64,000 nt of DNA from Halorubrum vacuolatum (GCF_900188065.1 NZ_FZNQ01000003.1:186001-250000); one strand, 5' to 3'; shown: positions 1 through 8,957, counted from the stretch's first letter. Translations and numbers: made by a program. Notes: generated by a model from the sequence alone, not told the origin.

Positions 1-18
1 CCCGCGGTCGGCGCTCAT
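1..18 (-). CDS. Start of the next gene in the dap operon (partial, probably lysA)
   Basis: The bases at 16-18 read ATG on the minus strand and overlap the TGA stop of dapD in an ATGA arrangement. Six codons (Met-Ser-Ala-Asp-Arg-Gly) are visible before the window ends. The overlap implies translational coupling with dapD. In haloarchaea the next lysine-pathway genes are usually lysA or dapF, but nothing visible here tells them apart. Confidence 0.45.
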
Positions 19-860
19 TCGCGGAGCGCGTCCTCGCGCTTCGTCGCCTCCAGCGTCTCCTCCTCGACGTGCGTCGCGACGACCGCCGGCTTGTACGCGC
101 CGCCCTCGAAGAGGTCGTGGTCACCGACGGAGGACTCGACCATCCGGGTGAACGCCCGCCGCTCCGCAGGCAGGTGGCCGTAGATGACCTCCTCCTCGAC
201 GAGGTCATACACCGGGATCCGCGGCGTGAGCAGCGTGTTCTCCCCCACGATGGAGCCCTCGCCGATGCGGAACCCCGAGGTGACCCGACAGCCCGCCCCG
301 AGCGAGACGTCGTCCTCGACGATCACCGGGGCGTCCTCGACCGGCTCCAACACGCCGCCGATCAGCGTGTTCGCGCCGAGCTTGACGTTTTCACCCAACT
401 GTGCACAGGAGCCGACGGTGTCACAGGAGTCGATCAGGGTCCCGTCGCCGACGTACGCGCCCATGTTGACGAACGAGGGGCTCATCATGATGCAGTCGCT
501 TCCGAGGTGTGCGCCCCGGCGGATGGCCGTTCCGTCCGGCGTGTTGCGGGTGCCTCGCTCGCCGAGGTCGGCCGTCTCGCGGAGCGGCAGGACGTCGTAG
601 TAGGTCACGTCGCCGTACTCGCGCGGCTTCGTCTCCCGCAGCCCGAAGTTGAGGAGGATCCCCCGCTTCACCCACTCGTTCGTCTCCCAACTCGTCACGT
701 CGGACCCGGTCCGCTCGGCGGCCCTGACCTCCCCGGCTTCCAGCGCCGTGAGGAACGCCTCGAGCGTCGCCTCGTCGTCCGCGGTCGTCTCCGTCGCCGA
801 GAGCCCGTTCTGATACCGCTCCCAGAGATCGGACACGTCGGATTTGAGCGTCATTGACAT
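15..860 (-). CDS. dapD: 2,3,4,5-tetrahydropyridine-2,6-dicarboxylate N-succinyltransferase
   Basis: This enzyme succinylates tetrahydrodipicolinate in the succinylase branch of lysine/diaminopimelate biosynthesis. The protein is about 281 residues, normal for DapD. The centre and C-terminal half show the hexapeptide left-handed beta-helix pattern (GAHLGSDCIMMSPSFVNMGAYVGDGTLIDS, then ENVKLGANTLIGGV) typical of trimeric acyltransferases. Two in-frame ATGs, at 860 and 854, are both plausible. An AT-rich element (TAAATA on the minus strand, about 880-887) lies the right distance upstream for a leaderless internal promoter, so dapD may be expressed partly apart from dapA and dapB. It is the third gene of the operon, 66 bases after dapB, and its stop overlaps the next gene. 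Confidence 0.93.
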   Translation of the reverse strand: MSMTLKSDVSDLWERYQNGLSATETTADDEATLEAFLTALEAGEVRAAERTGSDVTSWETNEWVKRGILLNFGLRETKPREYGDVTYYDVLPLRETADLGERGTRNTPDGTAIRRGAHLGSDCIMMSPSFVNMGAYVGDGTLIDSCDTVGSCAQLGENVKLGANTLIGGVLEPVEDAPVIVEDDVSLGAGCRVTSGFRIGEGSIVGENTLLTPRIPVYDLVEEEVIYGHLPAERRAFTRMVESSVGDHDLFEGGAYKPAVVATHVEEETLEATKREDALRE

Positions 861-926
861 GGATGAGGATGACTGTCGGTATTTACCCGTCGATCGAGTC
901 ATTCCCCGGAGTTATCATTCGCGTCA

Positions 927-1697
927 TCATTCGAGCACGTCATCGAAGTCGTACCACCCGGGATCGCGACCGACGAGCCAGGCGGCTGCATCGAGTGCCC
1001 CCTCCGCGAAGACCGCGCGGTCGCCGGCGCGATGGGTGAGCGAGATCGTCTCGCGGTTGCCCGCGAGCAACACCTCGTGTTCGCCCGTTACGTCGCCCGC
1101 ACGCCGGGCGTGGACGCCGATCTCGTTCCGCCGCCGTGGGGCCTCCCCCTCCCGGCCGTGCGTTCGCTCGTCGAGGTCCGTTCGCACGGACTCGATATCG
1201 CCGAGGATCGTCTTCGCCGTCCCCGAGGGAGCGTCCCGCTTGCCGTTGTGATGCGTCTCGGTCACCTCGACATCGTACGCTGGAACCGCGGCGACGGCCT
1301 CCCGAACCGCCCGACGGAGCGCGGCCACCCCGCGTGCGAAGTTCGACGCCTTCAAAAGCGGGATCTCCCGGCTCGCCGCGCGGAGTCGCTCCGTTCCCGA
1401 GGAGTCGAATCCGGTCGTTCCGGTCACGACCGGAACGTCAGCCGCCGCGCAGGCCTCCACGTAGCGAACGGCGGACTCGGGGCCGGTGAAGTCGACGAGC
1501 ACGTCGGGGTCGTCCGTGGTGAGCAGCTCCGAGAGCTGCCCCGCTGGCTCGACGTCGACCCCCGCGATCGCTGCCGTCTCGGAGCGGTTGACCGCGAACG
1601 CCGGGGTGACGCCCGCACGGCTCGCCGCCGCCTCGATCACCTCACGACCCATGCGTCCACCGGCGCCGGTGACGGCGACCCGGACCGGATCGCTCAT
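927..1697 (-). CDS. dapB: 4-hydroxy-tetrahydrodipicolinate reductase
   Basis: DapB reduces the DapA product with NAD(P)H in lysine biosynthesis. The 256-residue protein starts with a Rossmann nucleotide-binding loop (VTGAGGRMGREV) at about residues 9-20. It has the family signature ETHHNGKRDAPSGTA near residue 147, which holds the catalytic His and Lys. Its ATG overlaps the TGA of dapA in an ATGA arrangement, so translation is probably coupled. Length and motifs are complete. Confidence 0.95.
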   Translation of the reverse strand: MSDPVRVAVTGAGGRMGREVIEAAASRAGVTPAFAVNRSETAAIAGVDVEPAGQLSELLTTDDPDVLVDFTGPESAVRYVEACAAADVPVVTGTTGFDSSGTERLRAASREIPLLKASNFARGVAALRRAVREAVAAVPAYDVEVTETHHNGKRDAPSGTAKTILGDIESVRTDLDERTHGREGEAPRRRNEIGVHARRAGDVTGEHEVLLAGNRETISLTHRAGDRAVFAEGALDAAAWLVGRDPGWYDFDDVLE

Positions 1698-2659
1698 TCG
1701 ACGGCCTCCGGGGTCGCCGGCGCGTCTTCGTCCGTCTCGTAGGTCGCGAGCAATTCGGCCAACGGCTCGCGACGGTCCTCGGAGAGGCGGGTGAGCGGCG
1801 GCCGGATGTGTGGCTCGCCGCGGCCGCGGATCGCCATCGCCTCCTTCACCGGGATCGGGTTGGTCTCGACGAACAGTTCGCGGACGAGCGGTGCGAGTTC
1901 GTGGTGGAGCTCGCGGGCACGGCCGTAATCGCCCGAAAGCGCCGAGCCGACCATCGCACAGGAGCGTTCGGGCTCGACGTTGGCGACGACGCTGATCGTC
2001 CCCGTCCCGCCGATCGAGAGGATCGGTAGGGTGAGCCCATCATCGCCGGAGACGACGGAGAACTCCTCGTCCCTGGTCCGCTCTATCACCTCGCTTATGA
2101 GGTTTAAATCGCCGGACGCAGCCTTATATCCCTGAATGTTCGGATGGCTCGCCAACTCGACGGTCACGTCGACGGGGATCGACTCGCCCGTGCGTGAGGG
2201 GACGTTGTAGACGATCTGTGGGAGGTCGACCGCGTCGGCGATCGTCGTGTAGTGATCGAGAAACCCCTGCGGCTCGGGCTTGTTGTAGTACGGCGAGATG
2301 AGCAGTATGCCGTCCGCGCCGGCGTCGGCCGCGCGCTGGGACAGCGAGAGCGCCTCCGCGGTGTTGTTCGAGCCCGTCCCGGCGATGACCGGGACGTCCT
2401 CGACGGCGTCGCGGACGGTGTGTATCACGTCGATGTGTTCGTCGTGGGTCATCGTCGCGGACTCGCCGGTGGAGCCGACGGGAACGAGTCCGTCGACGCC
2501 CGCGGCCTCCAAGTAGCGGGCGTTCGCGGCCAGCTGTTCGTGATCCACCTCGTTTTCGTCGGTAAACGGCGTCGTCATCGCGGGGTAGACCCCCTCGAAC
2601 GGTTCGTCGGTCGTCTCGTGGTCGGTCGTGTACGGTGTCGTGGTTCGGGCGTTCGTCAT
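1694..2659 (-). CDS. dapA: 4-hydroxy-tetrahydrodipicolinate synthase
   Basis: DapA is a class I aldolase of the (beta/alpha)8 type that condenses pyruvate with aspartate semialdehyde, the committed step of the lysine/DAP pathway. Visible marks are GVYPAMTTPFTDENEVD at the N-terminus, VPVGSTGESATM (GTTGE-like loop), the Tyr of YYNKP and YNVPSRTG, and the Schiff-base Lys in IQGYKAASGD. ATG at 2659 gives 321 residues; the extra N-terminal Thr-rich stretch is longer than in most homologues. A GAGGAG sequence lies about 15 bases upstream, so this gene may have a real leader with a ribosome site rather than being leaderless. It leads the operon. Confidence 0.94.
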   Translation of the reverse strand: MTNARTTTPYTTDHETTDEPFEGVYPAMTTPFTDENEVDHEQLAANARYLEAAGVDGLVPVGSTGESATMTHDEHIDVIHTVRDAVEDVPVIAGTGSNNTAEALSLSQRAADAGADGILLISPYYNKPEPQGFLDHYTTIADAVDLPQIVYNVPSRTGESIPVDVTVELASHPNIQGYKAASGDLNLISEVIERTRDEEFSVVSGDDGLTLPILSIGGTGTISVVANVEPERSCAMVGSALSGDYGRARELHHELAPLVRELFVETNPIPVKEAMAIRGRGEPHIRPPLTRLSEDRREPLAELLATYETDEDAPATPEAVE

Positions 2660-2861
2660 GGGTGTGTGTCGTCTCCTCACGTGTGTCGTGTCTCAACGGT
2701 TCGTGTCACGATGCGCGGTCAGGGGCCGTCCGGGACGGGGTCGCCACTCCCGCCGGTGGACGTCTCACGCGCGTTTTTTCGAGAAGGGCCGCGTCGCTGT
2801 CGGCGGTCGGACGCCGGGTTCGGACGCGGTTCGGGTCACATCGACATGTGTGCCCGTCGGA

Positions 2862-2874
2862 AATATATGCGTTA
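2862..2874 (-). promoter_or_regulatory. Possible TATA element for the dap operon
   Basis: On the minus strand the sequence reads GCATATATTTCC, the most AT-rich element in the 280 bases before dapA. If used, it would give a leader of about 175 bases before the dapA ATG. That is long for a haloarchaeal mRNA and could house regulation. This is inference from base composition only. Confidence 0.35.
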
Positions 2875-2939
2875 CGCCTCGCGTGGGCGACATCGACGCT
2901 CGTCGGCTCCGCCTCGCACCGTCCGTCCCGCCATCCCAC

Positions 2940-3410
2940 TCACACCGCAAAGAGTCGATCGACGTCCTCGACCTGTCGGCGATAGATCCCACGTCCCTTC
3001 AGTCGGGGAACCTCATGGCGATGGACGGTGTCCTCGTCCGCATCGTAGATGATCGGAAAGACGTTCGTCCGTCGCTCGGCCACCGTGTACGTCGTCGCCT
3101 CCTCGATGACGTCGGCGGGCGGATCCGAACAGCAACAGACGAGATAGCCGAGCGGCGTCGTCGAGGCGCCGTACTCGCGCGCCCGCTCGATCAACCGATC
3201 CCGGAGCCGGTCGGCGAGGTCGGCGACGTCGTCGCGTGTCAGATCCGATCCGTCGATCACCGCCGCGAGCACGTAGACGTTTCCGAGCGTCTGATCGTGA
3301 TCGGTTCCCTCCCACATCGCCTCGAAGGTCTCCGTGTCCACGTCGACCGGCGAGAGGTCCGCATTCCGTCGTTCGACGTCGACCCGTTCACGGTACTGTG
3401 ATACGTCCAT
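2940..3410 (-). CDS. Uncharacterised 156-residue haloarchaeal protein
   Basis: I do not recognise a named family. The protein is acidic and soluble, with no membrane segment. A Cys-Cys-Cys run (YLVCCCSDPP) lies near the middle, and the C-terminus is basic and aromatic (RLKGRGIYRRQVEDVDRLFAV). ATG at 3410 was chosen because the upstream in-frame residues (MSAWTIA) fall in the intergenic AT-rich stretch. It is transcribed away from the fructosidase gene and towards dapA. The pattern of a cysteine cluster in an alpha/beta-like protein is suggestive, but no function can be assigned. Confidence 0.7.
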   Translation of the reverse strand: MDVSQYRERVDVERRNADLSPVDVDTETFEAMWEGTDHDQTLGNVYVLAAVIDGSDLTRDDVADLADRLRDRLIERAREYGASTTPLGYLVCCCSDPPADVIEEATTYTVAERRTNVFPIIYDADEDTVHRHEVPRLKGRGIYRRQVEDVDRLFAV

Positions 3411-3521
3411 GGCTATTGTCCACGCGCTCAATGATTAAAAATGATACACACTCCGGGCAGACTCCGCACGGCGGTTCCGGTCCCGGGATGTTTTTGACTA
3501 CCGGTGTGGTACCCGATCGAT

Positions 3522-5702
3522 ATGCAGCCTTCGGCGATCCGTCTCGGGTTCCCGATCGATGGCGAACCCAACGACGAGGAGACCGCGGCGCTGTCGTTCG
3601 CCCGGCGGATCGTCGACGACGTCGAGCCCGTTCCGCTCCGCGAGGTCGCCTCCGGGACGGTCACGCTCGATCGGTTCGACGCGCTCTGGTGGCACGCACA
3701 TGCGCCCGTAAGCGACCCACACACGGTCGCGGTATGTCGTGACCCGATCTGCGCGTACATCGCCGACGGCGGCGGCCTTTGGTGTTCCGCGCGCGCGCTT
3801 GCCCAAGTGGCGGCGCTCGGCATCGATCCCGTGCCGCCGGACGCGACGGGGACCGAACGGGTCACCGAGGCGGTCGGCCCGCTCTGGAAGGCCGTGTACG
3901 CGGATCATCCCGCGCTGGATGGACTCGACGGGCTTCGACACCACATCCGTCCCCCCGGCTCCGAGGGACCGTACGCCCGCTACGAGCGCGTGCTTCCCGA
4001 ACGGGCGGACGTGCTGGCGGCGACGTATCGTGGCACGACGGACGTCCCGACGGAGCCGGCCGTGCTTCAGTGGCGACTCGGGTCCGGGACGGTCCTCGGG
4101 GTCGGCGTCGGCATGGAGTTCGCTCAGCCGGACGACCCGGACACGGAGGCCACCCGTGAGCGATTCTCGGCGAACGTTCTCCGTTGGCTCGCCGGCGACG
4201 CGGATCACGAGACGGCGCTTGCAACCGGCCGTCCGAAGACGGGACCGGAGCTCCTCCGGTATCGTGACGCGCTCGCCGACGACCCGAACCGACCGCGATT
4301 TCATCCCACGCCGCCGGCCAACTGGCTCAACGATCCAAACGGCCTCATCCATCACGACGGCACCTACCATCTATTTTATCAGTACAACCCGGGCGGGCCG
4401 TATCATCACACCGTTCACTGGGGCCACGCCGTGAGCGACGACCTCGTCCACTGGCGGGACCGCCCGGTGGCGATGACGCCCGATCCCTCCGGGCCCGACC
4501 GCGACGGCTGTTGGTCGGGCTGTGCGGTCGCCGTCGATGGCGACGTCTACGCGCTCTACACCGGGGGCCGGGACGGCTGGCAGCGACCGTGTCTCGCCAG
4601 GGCTACCGATGACGACCTCACCGCGTTCGAGCAAGTCGACGACAATCCCGTCATCGACGCGCCGCCCCCGGCGCTCGACCTCCTCTCGACGCCCGGGGAG
4701 CCGGCGCATTTCCGTGATCACTGTCTCGTTCGCGAGGACGGCCGATGGCACCACCTGATCGGGGCGGGCCTACAGGACTACGGGGGTGTCGTCGTCTCCT
4801 ACACCGGAACCGACCTGACCGAGTGGACGTACGCGGGCCCGACGCTCGTCGCCGACGAGGCGGAGCCGGGCGTCGTCTGGGAGTGTCCGGAGCTCCTGCG
4901 GTATCCGGACGGCGATCTGCTCCACGTCTCCGATTACTCGCACGTCCGGTACTTCATCGGCGAGTTCGACGCGGACGAGAGTCGATTCGTTCCCGACAGC
5001 CGTGGCACGCTCGATCCGGGTGCGTTCTACGCCCCACAGTCGCTCACGACGCCCGACGGACGGGAGGTGATGATCGGCTGGCTGCGGGAGGAACGCTCCG
5101 TCTCGTCGCAGTGGGAGGCGGGGTGGGCAGGCGCGATGAGTCTGCCCCGGGAAGTCGCCGTCATTGACGGCGACATCCGGCAGCGGCCCGTCCGGGAGGT
5201 CGAGCGGCTCCGCCGCGAACGGCTCCACGAGGGAACGCTCACGCTCGATGACGCTGCCCGGCGTCTTCCGGTCGAGGGGACCGCTCTCGAATGTCGACTT
5301 CGCGTCGACCCGACCGACGCAACGGAGGTCGGGCTCGTGCTCCGTGCCTCGCCCGACGGTCCCGAATCCACGAGCGTGCGTATTCGCCCCGACCGTGTCG
5401 TCGTCGATCGCACCGAGAGCAGCGTCGATCCGGCGGCGCACGCCGACGATGTCGCGGTCGACGTTGCCGATCTCTCACGTCCGTTCGACATCCGGACCTT
5501 CCTCGATGGCTCTGTCTTAGAGCTGTTCGTGAACGATCGGCGCGCGCTCTCAACGCGGATCTATCCGACGCGTGCGGACGCAACCGGTGTGGGGCTCTAC
5601 GCCGGTCCGGGTGGCGCGACGATCGACCTCGACATCTGGCGGCTCGGTTCGGCGTGGCCCGCGCTTTCCGATCGAGCCGAGATGATGCCGTCGCCTCGCT
5701 GA
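3522..5702 (+). CDS. Glycoside hydrolase family 32 protein (beta-fructosidase/levanase-like) with extra N-terminal domain
   Basis: GH32 enzymes cleave beta-fructosides such as sucrose, inulin or levan with retention. The first 235 or so residues form a separate alpha/beta domain that resembles a glutamine-amidotransferase-like fold. The five-bladed propeller then begins at FHPTPPANWLNDPNG, whose Asp271 is the expected nucleophile. The transition-state motif normally read as RDP is RDH here (Asp399, His400). The acid/base Glu454 lies in WECPE. A beta-sandwich follows, ending in the usual LELFVNDR-type C-terminal module. There is no signal peptide, so it is probably cytoplasmic. ATG 3522 gives 726 residues; GTG at 3504 is an alternative. 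No sugar transporter or kinase lies next to it. Confidence 0.88.
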   Translation: MQPSAIRLGFPIDGEPNDEETAALSFARRIVDDVEPVPLREVASGTVTLDRFDALWWHAHAPVSDPHTVAVCRDPICAYIADGGGLWCSARALAQVAALGIDPVPPDATGTERVTEAVGPLWKAVYADHPALDGLDGLRHHIRPPGSEGPYARYERVLPERADVLAATYRGTTDVPTEPAVLQWRLGSGTVLGVGVGMEFAQPDDPDTEATRERFSANVLRWLAGDADHETALATGRPKTGPELLRYRDALADDPNRPRFHPTPPANWLNDPNGLIHHDGTYHLFYQYNPGGPYHHTVHWGHAVSDDLVHWRDRPVAMTPDPSGPDRDGCWSGCAVAVDGDVYALYTGGRDGWQRPCLARATDDDLTAFEQVDDNPVIDAPPPALDLLSTPGEPAHFRDHCLVREDGRWHHLIGAGLQDYGGVVVSYTGTDLTEWTYAGPTLVADEAEPGVVWECPELLRYPDGDLLHVSDYSHVRYFIGEFDADESRFVPDSRGTLDPGAFYAPQSLTTPDGREVMIGWLREERSVSSQWEAGWAGAMSLPREVAVIDGDIRQRPVREVERLRRERLHEGTLTLDDAARRLPVEGTALECRLRVDPTDATEVGLVLRASPDGPESTSVRIRPDRVVVDRTESSVDPAAHADDVAVDVADLSRPFDIRTFLDGSVLELFVNDRRALSTRIYPTRADATGVGLYAGPGGATIDLDIWRLGSAWPALSDRAEMMPSPR

Positions 5703-5747
5703 CGGTTGGTGGAGGGTCGGGCCGTCCACCTGAGCTCCGAGCGACGC

Positions 5748-6173
5748 TCACTTCCCGACGCGAGCGACGACGGTGTCGCCGACGAGGTCGCCGACGCGCT
5801 GGTCGTCGTCCGTGAGCAGAATGGCGACGAGGCCGACGAGGTAGCCGAAGAGGCCGTCGACGATGCGCAACACGTTCCGGATGGCGGATGCTTTCATGTC
5901 ACACGGGGAACCGTCCTCCATCACGACGACGATACCGAGGAACCGCTTTCCGACGGTCTGTCCGTACGTTCCCTCCATGTAGATGAAGTACGCGAAGAAG
6001 ACGATCGGCGCGAGGCTGGCGAGCAGCAACCCGAGCGCGTCGCTGATGATCGACGTGATGACGACAAGCAGCCCGAACGCGAACCCGAGAAGGATCACGT
6101 CGAGTAGGAATGCGCCGATCCGCGGCAATAGCGTCTCCGTATGCGTGCCCATCCGTGGGCGTGGTCGCTCCAT
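5748..6173 (-). CDS. RDD family membrane protein
   Basis: The 141-residue protein has an RDD-type layout: RIGAFLLDVILLGFAFG (Arg and Asp of the first helix), two further hydrophobic helices around residues 40-60, then YGQTVGKRFLGIVVV and a final helix ending DDDQRVGDLVGDTVVAR. RDD proteins are small integral membrane proteins of mostly unknown role, some linked to ion exchange. ATG 6173 was preferred over the upstream GTG 6179 because a strong TATA box (about 6198-6206) sits about 29 bases away, consistent with a leaderless start. Confidence 0.85.
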   Translation of the reverse strand: MERPRPRMGTHTETLLPRIGAFLLDVILLGFAFGLLVVITSIISDALGLLLASLAPIVFFAYFIYMEGTYGQTVGKRFLGIVVVMEDGSPCDMKASAIRNVLRIVDGLFGYLVGLVAILLTDDDQRVGDLVGDTVVARVGK

Positions 6174-6197
6174 ACTCACGTATTCGCTCCCTCCCAG

Positions 6198-6206
6198 TAT
6201 ATAAAA
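6198..6206 (-). promoter_or_regulatory. TATA box of the RDD gene
   Basis: The minus-strand sequence GTTTTATATAC lies about 25-33 bases before the ATG at 6173. This is the expected distance for a leaderless archaeal transcript. The surrounding region is GC-rich, so the element stands out. Confidence 0.6.
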
Positions 6207-6308
6207 CGTCGTGCGTCCGAGGGGGATCGAGCGTCAGGCCACGCGATGTGGCTGTCGGCAATCGGGGGAGACACGTGGGGAACGACCCCTCGCGCCCGCG
6301 CTTGTCGA

Positions 6309-6677
6309 TCAGGTGACGACCCACATCGCGTAGACGTTGTTCGCGGTGAGAAACAGTCCGACGAGAGTGAGCAGTATCGGCGGAAAATAATACAGCAGGG
6401 CGTCGCCGTCGCGCGCGCCCACGACGCTGATCCAGACCATGATGCAGTAGACGACGACCTTCAGCGCGACTAGGCCAGCGAATCCGAAGGCGTCGATGGC
6501 GGCCACCACGATAGGGTTCGCCTCGTCCATCTCGGGAACGTAGGTGAGGAAGGCGATGGTGGAGACGATGTCGCCGACGCCGTAGGTCGTCGTCGCGGCG
6601 ATCCAGAGGGCGTAGAACTCGCGTGGCCGCCGACGATAGGCCGGCCGGCGTCGGGAACGATCACGGGAGCGGGACAC
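6309..6677 (-). CDS. Small integral membrane protein (DUF5658-like)
   Basis: The 122-residue protein has a basic N-terminus (SRSRDRSRRRPAYRRRPR) followed by three or four hydrophobic helices. Marks include YGVGDIVSTIAFL, an EANP motif after the first helix, and a C-terminal helix ending TANNVYAMWVV. The GDxxxT and EANP pattern resembles the haloarchaeal membrane family I know as DUF5658; that assignment is from memory and untested. The only in-frame start before the first helix is GTG 6677. No functional partner is adjacent. Confidence 0.72.
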   Translation of the reverse strand: MSRSRDRSRRRPAYRRRPREFYALWIAATTTYGVGDIVSTIAFLTYVPEMDEANPIVVAAIDAFGFAGLVALKVVVYCIMVWISVVGARDGDALLYYFPPILLTLVGLFLTANNVYAMWVVT

Positions 6678-6787
6678 GACGGAGCCAGTCGGTCGCGCGT
6701 ACTGAATCTACCGGTCTCGGTTCCGACGTTTGCGGGCGAGTTGACGACGATGGACCACGTGTGACGAGCCTGAATCTTGTGGATCGA

Positions 6788-8782
6788 TCACGCGGGCCCG
6801 ACATCCCGGATCTCGAACCGTGCGCCGCCGTCCGTTCCGGCCGTGACGCGAACCGTCCATCCGTGGGCGTCACATACTCGTTTGACGATCCCCAGCCCCA
6901 GCCCGGTTCCGTCCGGATTCGTCGAGTAGCCCGCCTCGAACACACGCTCCCGATCGGCCTCCGGAATTCCCGGCCCGGTGTCTTCGATGTAGAACCCGTC
7001 ATCCAGTTCACCGACCGTCACCGTCACCGCCTCGTCTCCGTGTTCGATCGCGTTCCGGAACAGGTTCTCGAACAGCTGTGTGACCCGGGTACGTTCCGCC
7101 TCCACCGATGTGTCCGTCTCGATCCGGAAACCGCTTTCTCCCGTTTCGACGTTCCGCCAGGCCTCCCGTGCCAACGTCGCGAGCGACAGCCGTTCCGTTT
7201 CGATGGCGTCGTCGGTTCGAGCCAGTTCGAGGAGGTCCTCGATCAACCGCTCCATCCGCTCGAGGGCGTCTACCACCACCGCTAGATGCTCGGGGTCGGC
7301 ATCGTCATCGTCAATAGCGAGTCTGACGCGTCCCTGTGCGACGTTGAGCGGATTTCGAAGGTCGTGTGAGAGAACCCTGTTTACCTCCTCCAGACGCGTC
7401 TTTTCGCGCTCGATCGCCTTCCGTCGGCTGATATCGACGTACATCGCGAGGGTGCCGTCGAGCTCCCCGTCCGCCATCCGCCGCGGCACGGCACGCAACA
7501 GCGTTTCGACGCGCTCCCCCTCCGTGGTGAGTAGTTCCCGATCCGCGCTGACCAACTTCCCGGACAACGCCCGGCTATACCCGTCCTCCAGGAGTTTCCG
7601 TGCCGATTCGTTCGTGTAGAACGACGCCAGTTTTCGATCGAGCACCTCGTTCTTTCGATAGCCTAACCGATCGGCGAACCGCTGGTTGCAGTCGTCGACG
7701 ATCGGTTCGCCGTCGACCGTCCGTGTCAGCACCATCATGATCGGTGCCTCCTCGAACAGGTAGCGATACTGTGCCTCCAACTCCGCGGTCTGCCGCTCCA
7801 ACTCCTGCTCGTACTCCTTCCGCTCCGAGATGTCCCGCATCACCGCGAGGATGCCGTCGACCGGCTCTCGACCGATGAAGTTCTGTGCCCGGCTTTCGAC
7901 CCAGTGCCATTCCCCGTTTACGTCCTCGGCCCTGAGCTCTATCTTGTCGATCTCCTCGGGGGCCGCGATCACCCGTTCGAAATGATCGATTACCCGCGAC
8001 CTGTCCTCCGGGTGGATCTGTTCAAATGGCGTTTCCCCGACGAGGCTACGTGGTTCCCAGTCGAAAAGCGGTGACGGCGGGCTCTGGTAGTCGACCGTCC
8101 CGTCCTCATCGAGGACGACGATGAGATCAGGCGAGTATTCCAACATCGCCTCGTACCGGTGTAGCTCACGCTCCCGCTCCTTCCGATCGGTGATATCCTG
8201 TATCGCCCCGCGGATCGCGTGAATCTCGCCGCCTTCATACACCGGTTCGCCGGACGTTCGTACCCATCGATGCCGCCCATCGGCGGTGATCAATCGGAGC
8301 TCCTCCTCGTAGGGCTCGCCCGACTCGATACATCGGGCCGTCGCCCGTTCGATCCTCTCACGGTCGTCGGGGTGATAGAACTCGACGCCCGCCTCGAGGG
8401 TCGGCTCGAACGGCTCATCCGGGTCCAGGCCGTGAATGGCGTACGTTCCTCGCGTCCAGCGCTGCTCGCCGGTCTCGACGTCTACCTCCCAGCCGCCCAC
8501 CCGGGCCAGCCGTTCGGTCTGTCGGAGCAGTTCGTCGTCGCCGGTTTCCCCCGTCTCGGACGGCTCCGCGGTCGTGCCGGCCCCGCATCCCTCTCTCCGC
8601 GCTCGCTCGCTCGCCGGGACGACTCCATCGGGTGGATCGGCGTCGATACTCGACGCCACCTCCTCCGGATCGCTCGCTGTCTCCACCACGAACCGCTCGT
8701 CCCCGTCTTCGAGCTGCTGTCGTAGCAGGTCGGCGACCGCTGGATCGTCACCGAGGTAGAGCACCCGGACCGTATCGCCCAT
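6788..8782 (-). CDS. Multi-PAS sensor histidine kinase with degenerate receiver-like N-terminus
   Basis: The 664-residue soluble kinase has, in order: a short receiver-like segment (VRVLYLGDDPAVADLLRQQL, about residues 5-60) that lacks the usual phospho-Asp region; a low-complexity linker; three PAS/PAC units (about 90-210, 215-335 and 340-455), the first with a PAC end RGAIQDITDRKERE; and a HisKA domain with the H-box VLSHDLRNPLN. An HATPase domain follows, with N-box NLFRNAIEHG and G-box DTGPGIPEADRERVFEAGYS. There is no membrane segment, so it senses an intracellular signal, as many haloarchaeal PAS kinases do. No response regulator is adjacent. Confidence 0.9.
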   Translation of the reverse strand: MGDTVRVLYLGDDPAVADLLRQQLEDGDERFVVETASDPEEVASSIDADPPDGVVPASERARREGCGAGTTAEPSETGETGDDELLRQTERLARVGGWEVDVETGEQRWTRGTYAIHGLDPDEPFEPTLEAGVEFYHPDDRERIERATARCIESGEPYEEELRLITADGRHRWVRTSGEPVYEGGEIHAIRGAIQDITDRKERERELHRYEAMLEYSPDLIVVLDEDGTVDYQSPPSPLFDWEPRSLVGETPFEQIHPEDRSRVIDHFERVIAAPEEIDKIELRAEDVNGEWHWVESRAQNFIGREPVDGILAVMRDISERKEYEQELERQTAELEAQYRYLFEEAPIMMVLTRTVDGEPIVDDCNQRFADRLGYRKNEVLDRKLASFYTNESARKLLEDGYSRALSGKLVSADRELLTTEGERVETLLRAVPRRMADGELDGTLAMYVDISRRKAIEREKTRLEEVNRVLSHDLRNPLNVAQGRVRLAIDDDDADPEHLAVVVDALERMERLIEDLLELARTDDAIETERLSLATLAREAWRNVETGESGFRIETDTSVEAERTRVTQLFENLFRNAIEHGDEAVTVTVGELDDGFYIEDTGPGIPEADRERVFEAGYSTNPDGTGLGLGIVKRVCDAHGWTVRVTAGTDGGARFEIRDVGPA

Positions 8783-8871
8783 CTATCCGTATATCGGGTT
8801 ACGTCGTAAAAAACCGACTGATAACCGATACGCGCCGACCGAGGGTCGTTTCGTCCTCTTCGGCTCCGTTC

Positions 8872-8931
8872 TTTTCCGATCCAGACCTTTCCGATCTGCT
8901 CCTTTCCGATCCGGACCTTTCCGATCCGTTC
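8872..8931. repeat. 15-base tandem repeat, four copies
   Basis: Four copies of a unit starting CTTTCCGATC recur with an exact 15-base period (the TTT blocks begin at 8873, 8888, 8903 and 8918). The copies differ at a few positions after GATC. The array fills the gap between the divergent histidine kinase and nth starts, ending about 27 bases before the nth ATG. Its role is unknown. Confidence 0.85.
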
Positions 8932-8957
8932 AATGTCCGCCGACTGGAGGGATCGGT

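Noticed and set aside
3498-4370. A 290-codon minus-strand frame over the GH32 N-terminal half
   Set aside because: The plus-strand frame continues into the GH32 catalytic domain, so the minus frame is a shadow.
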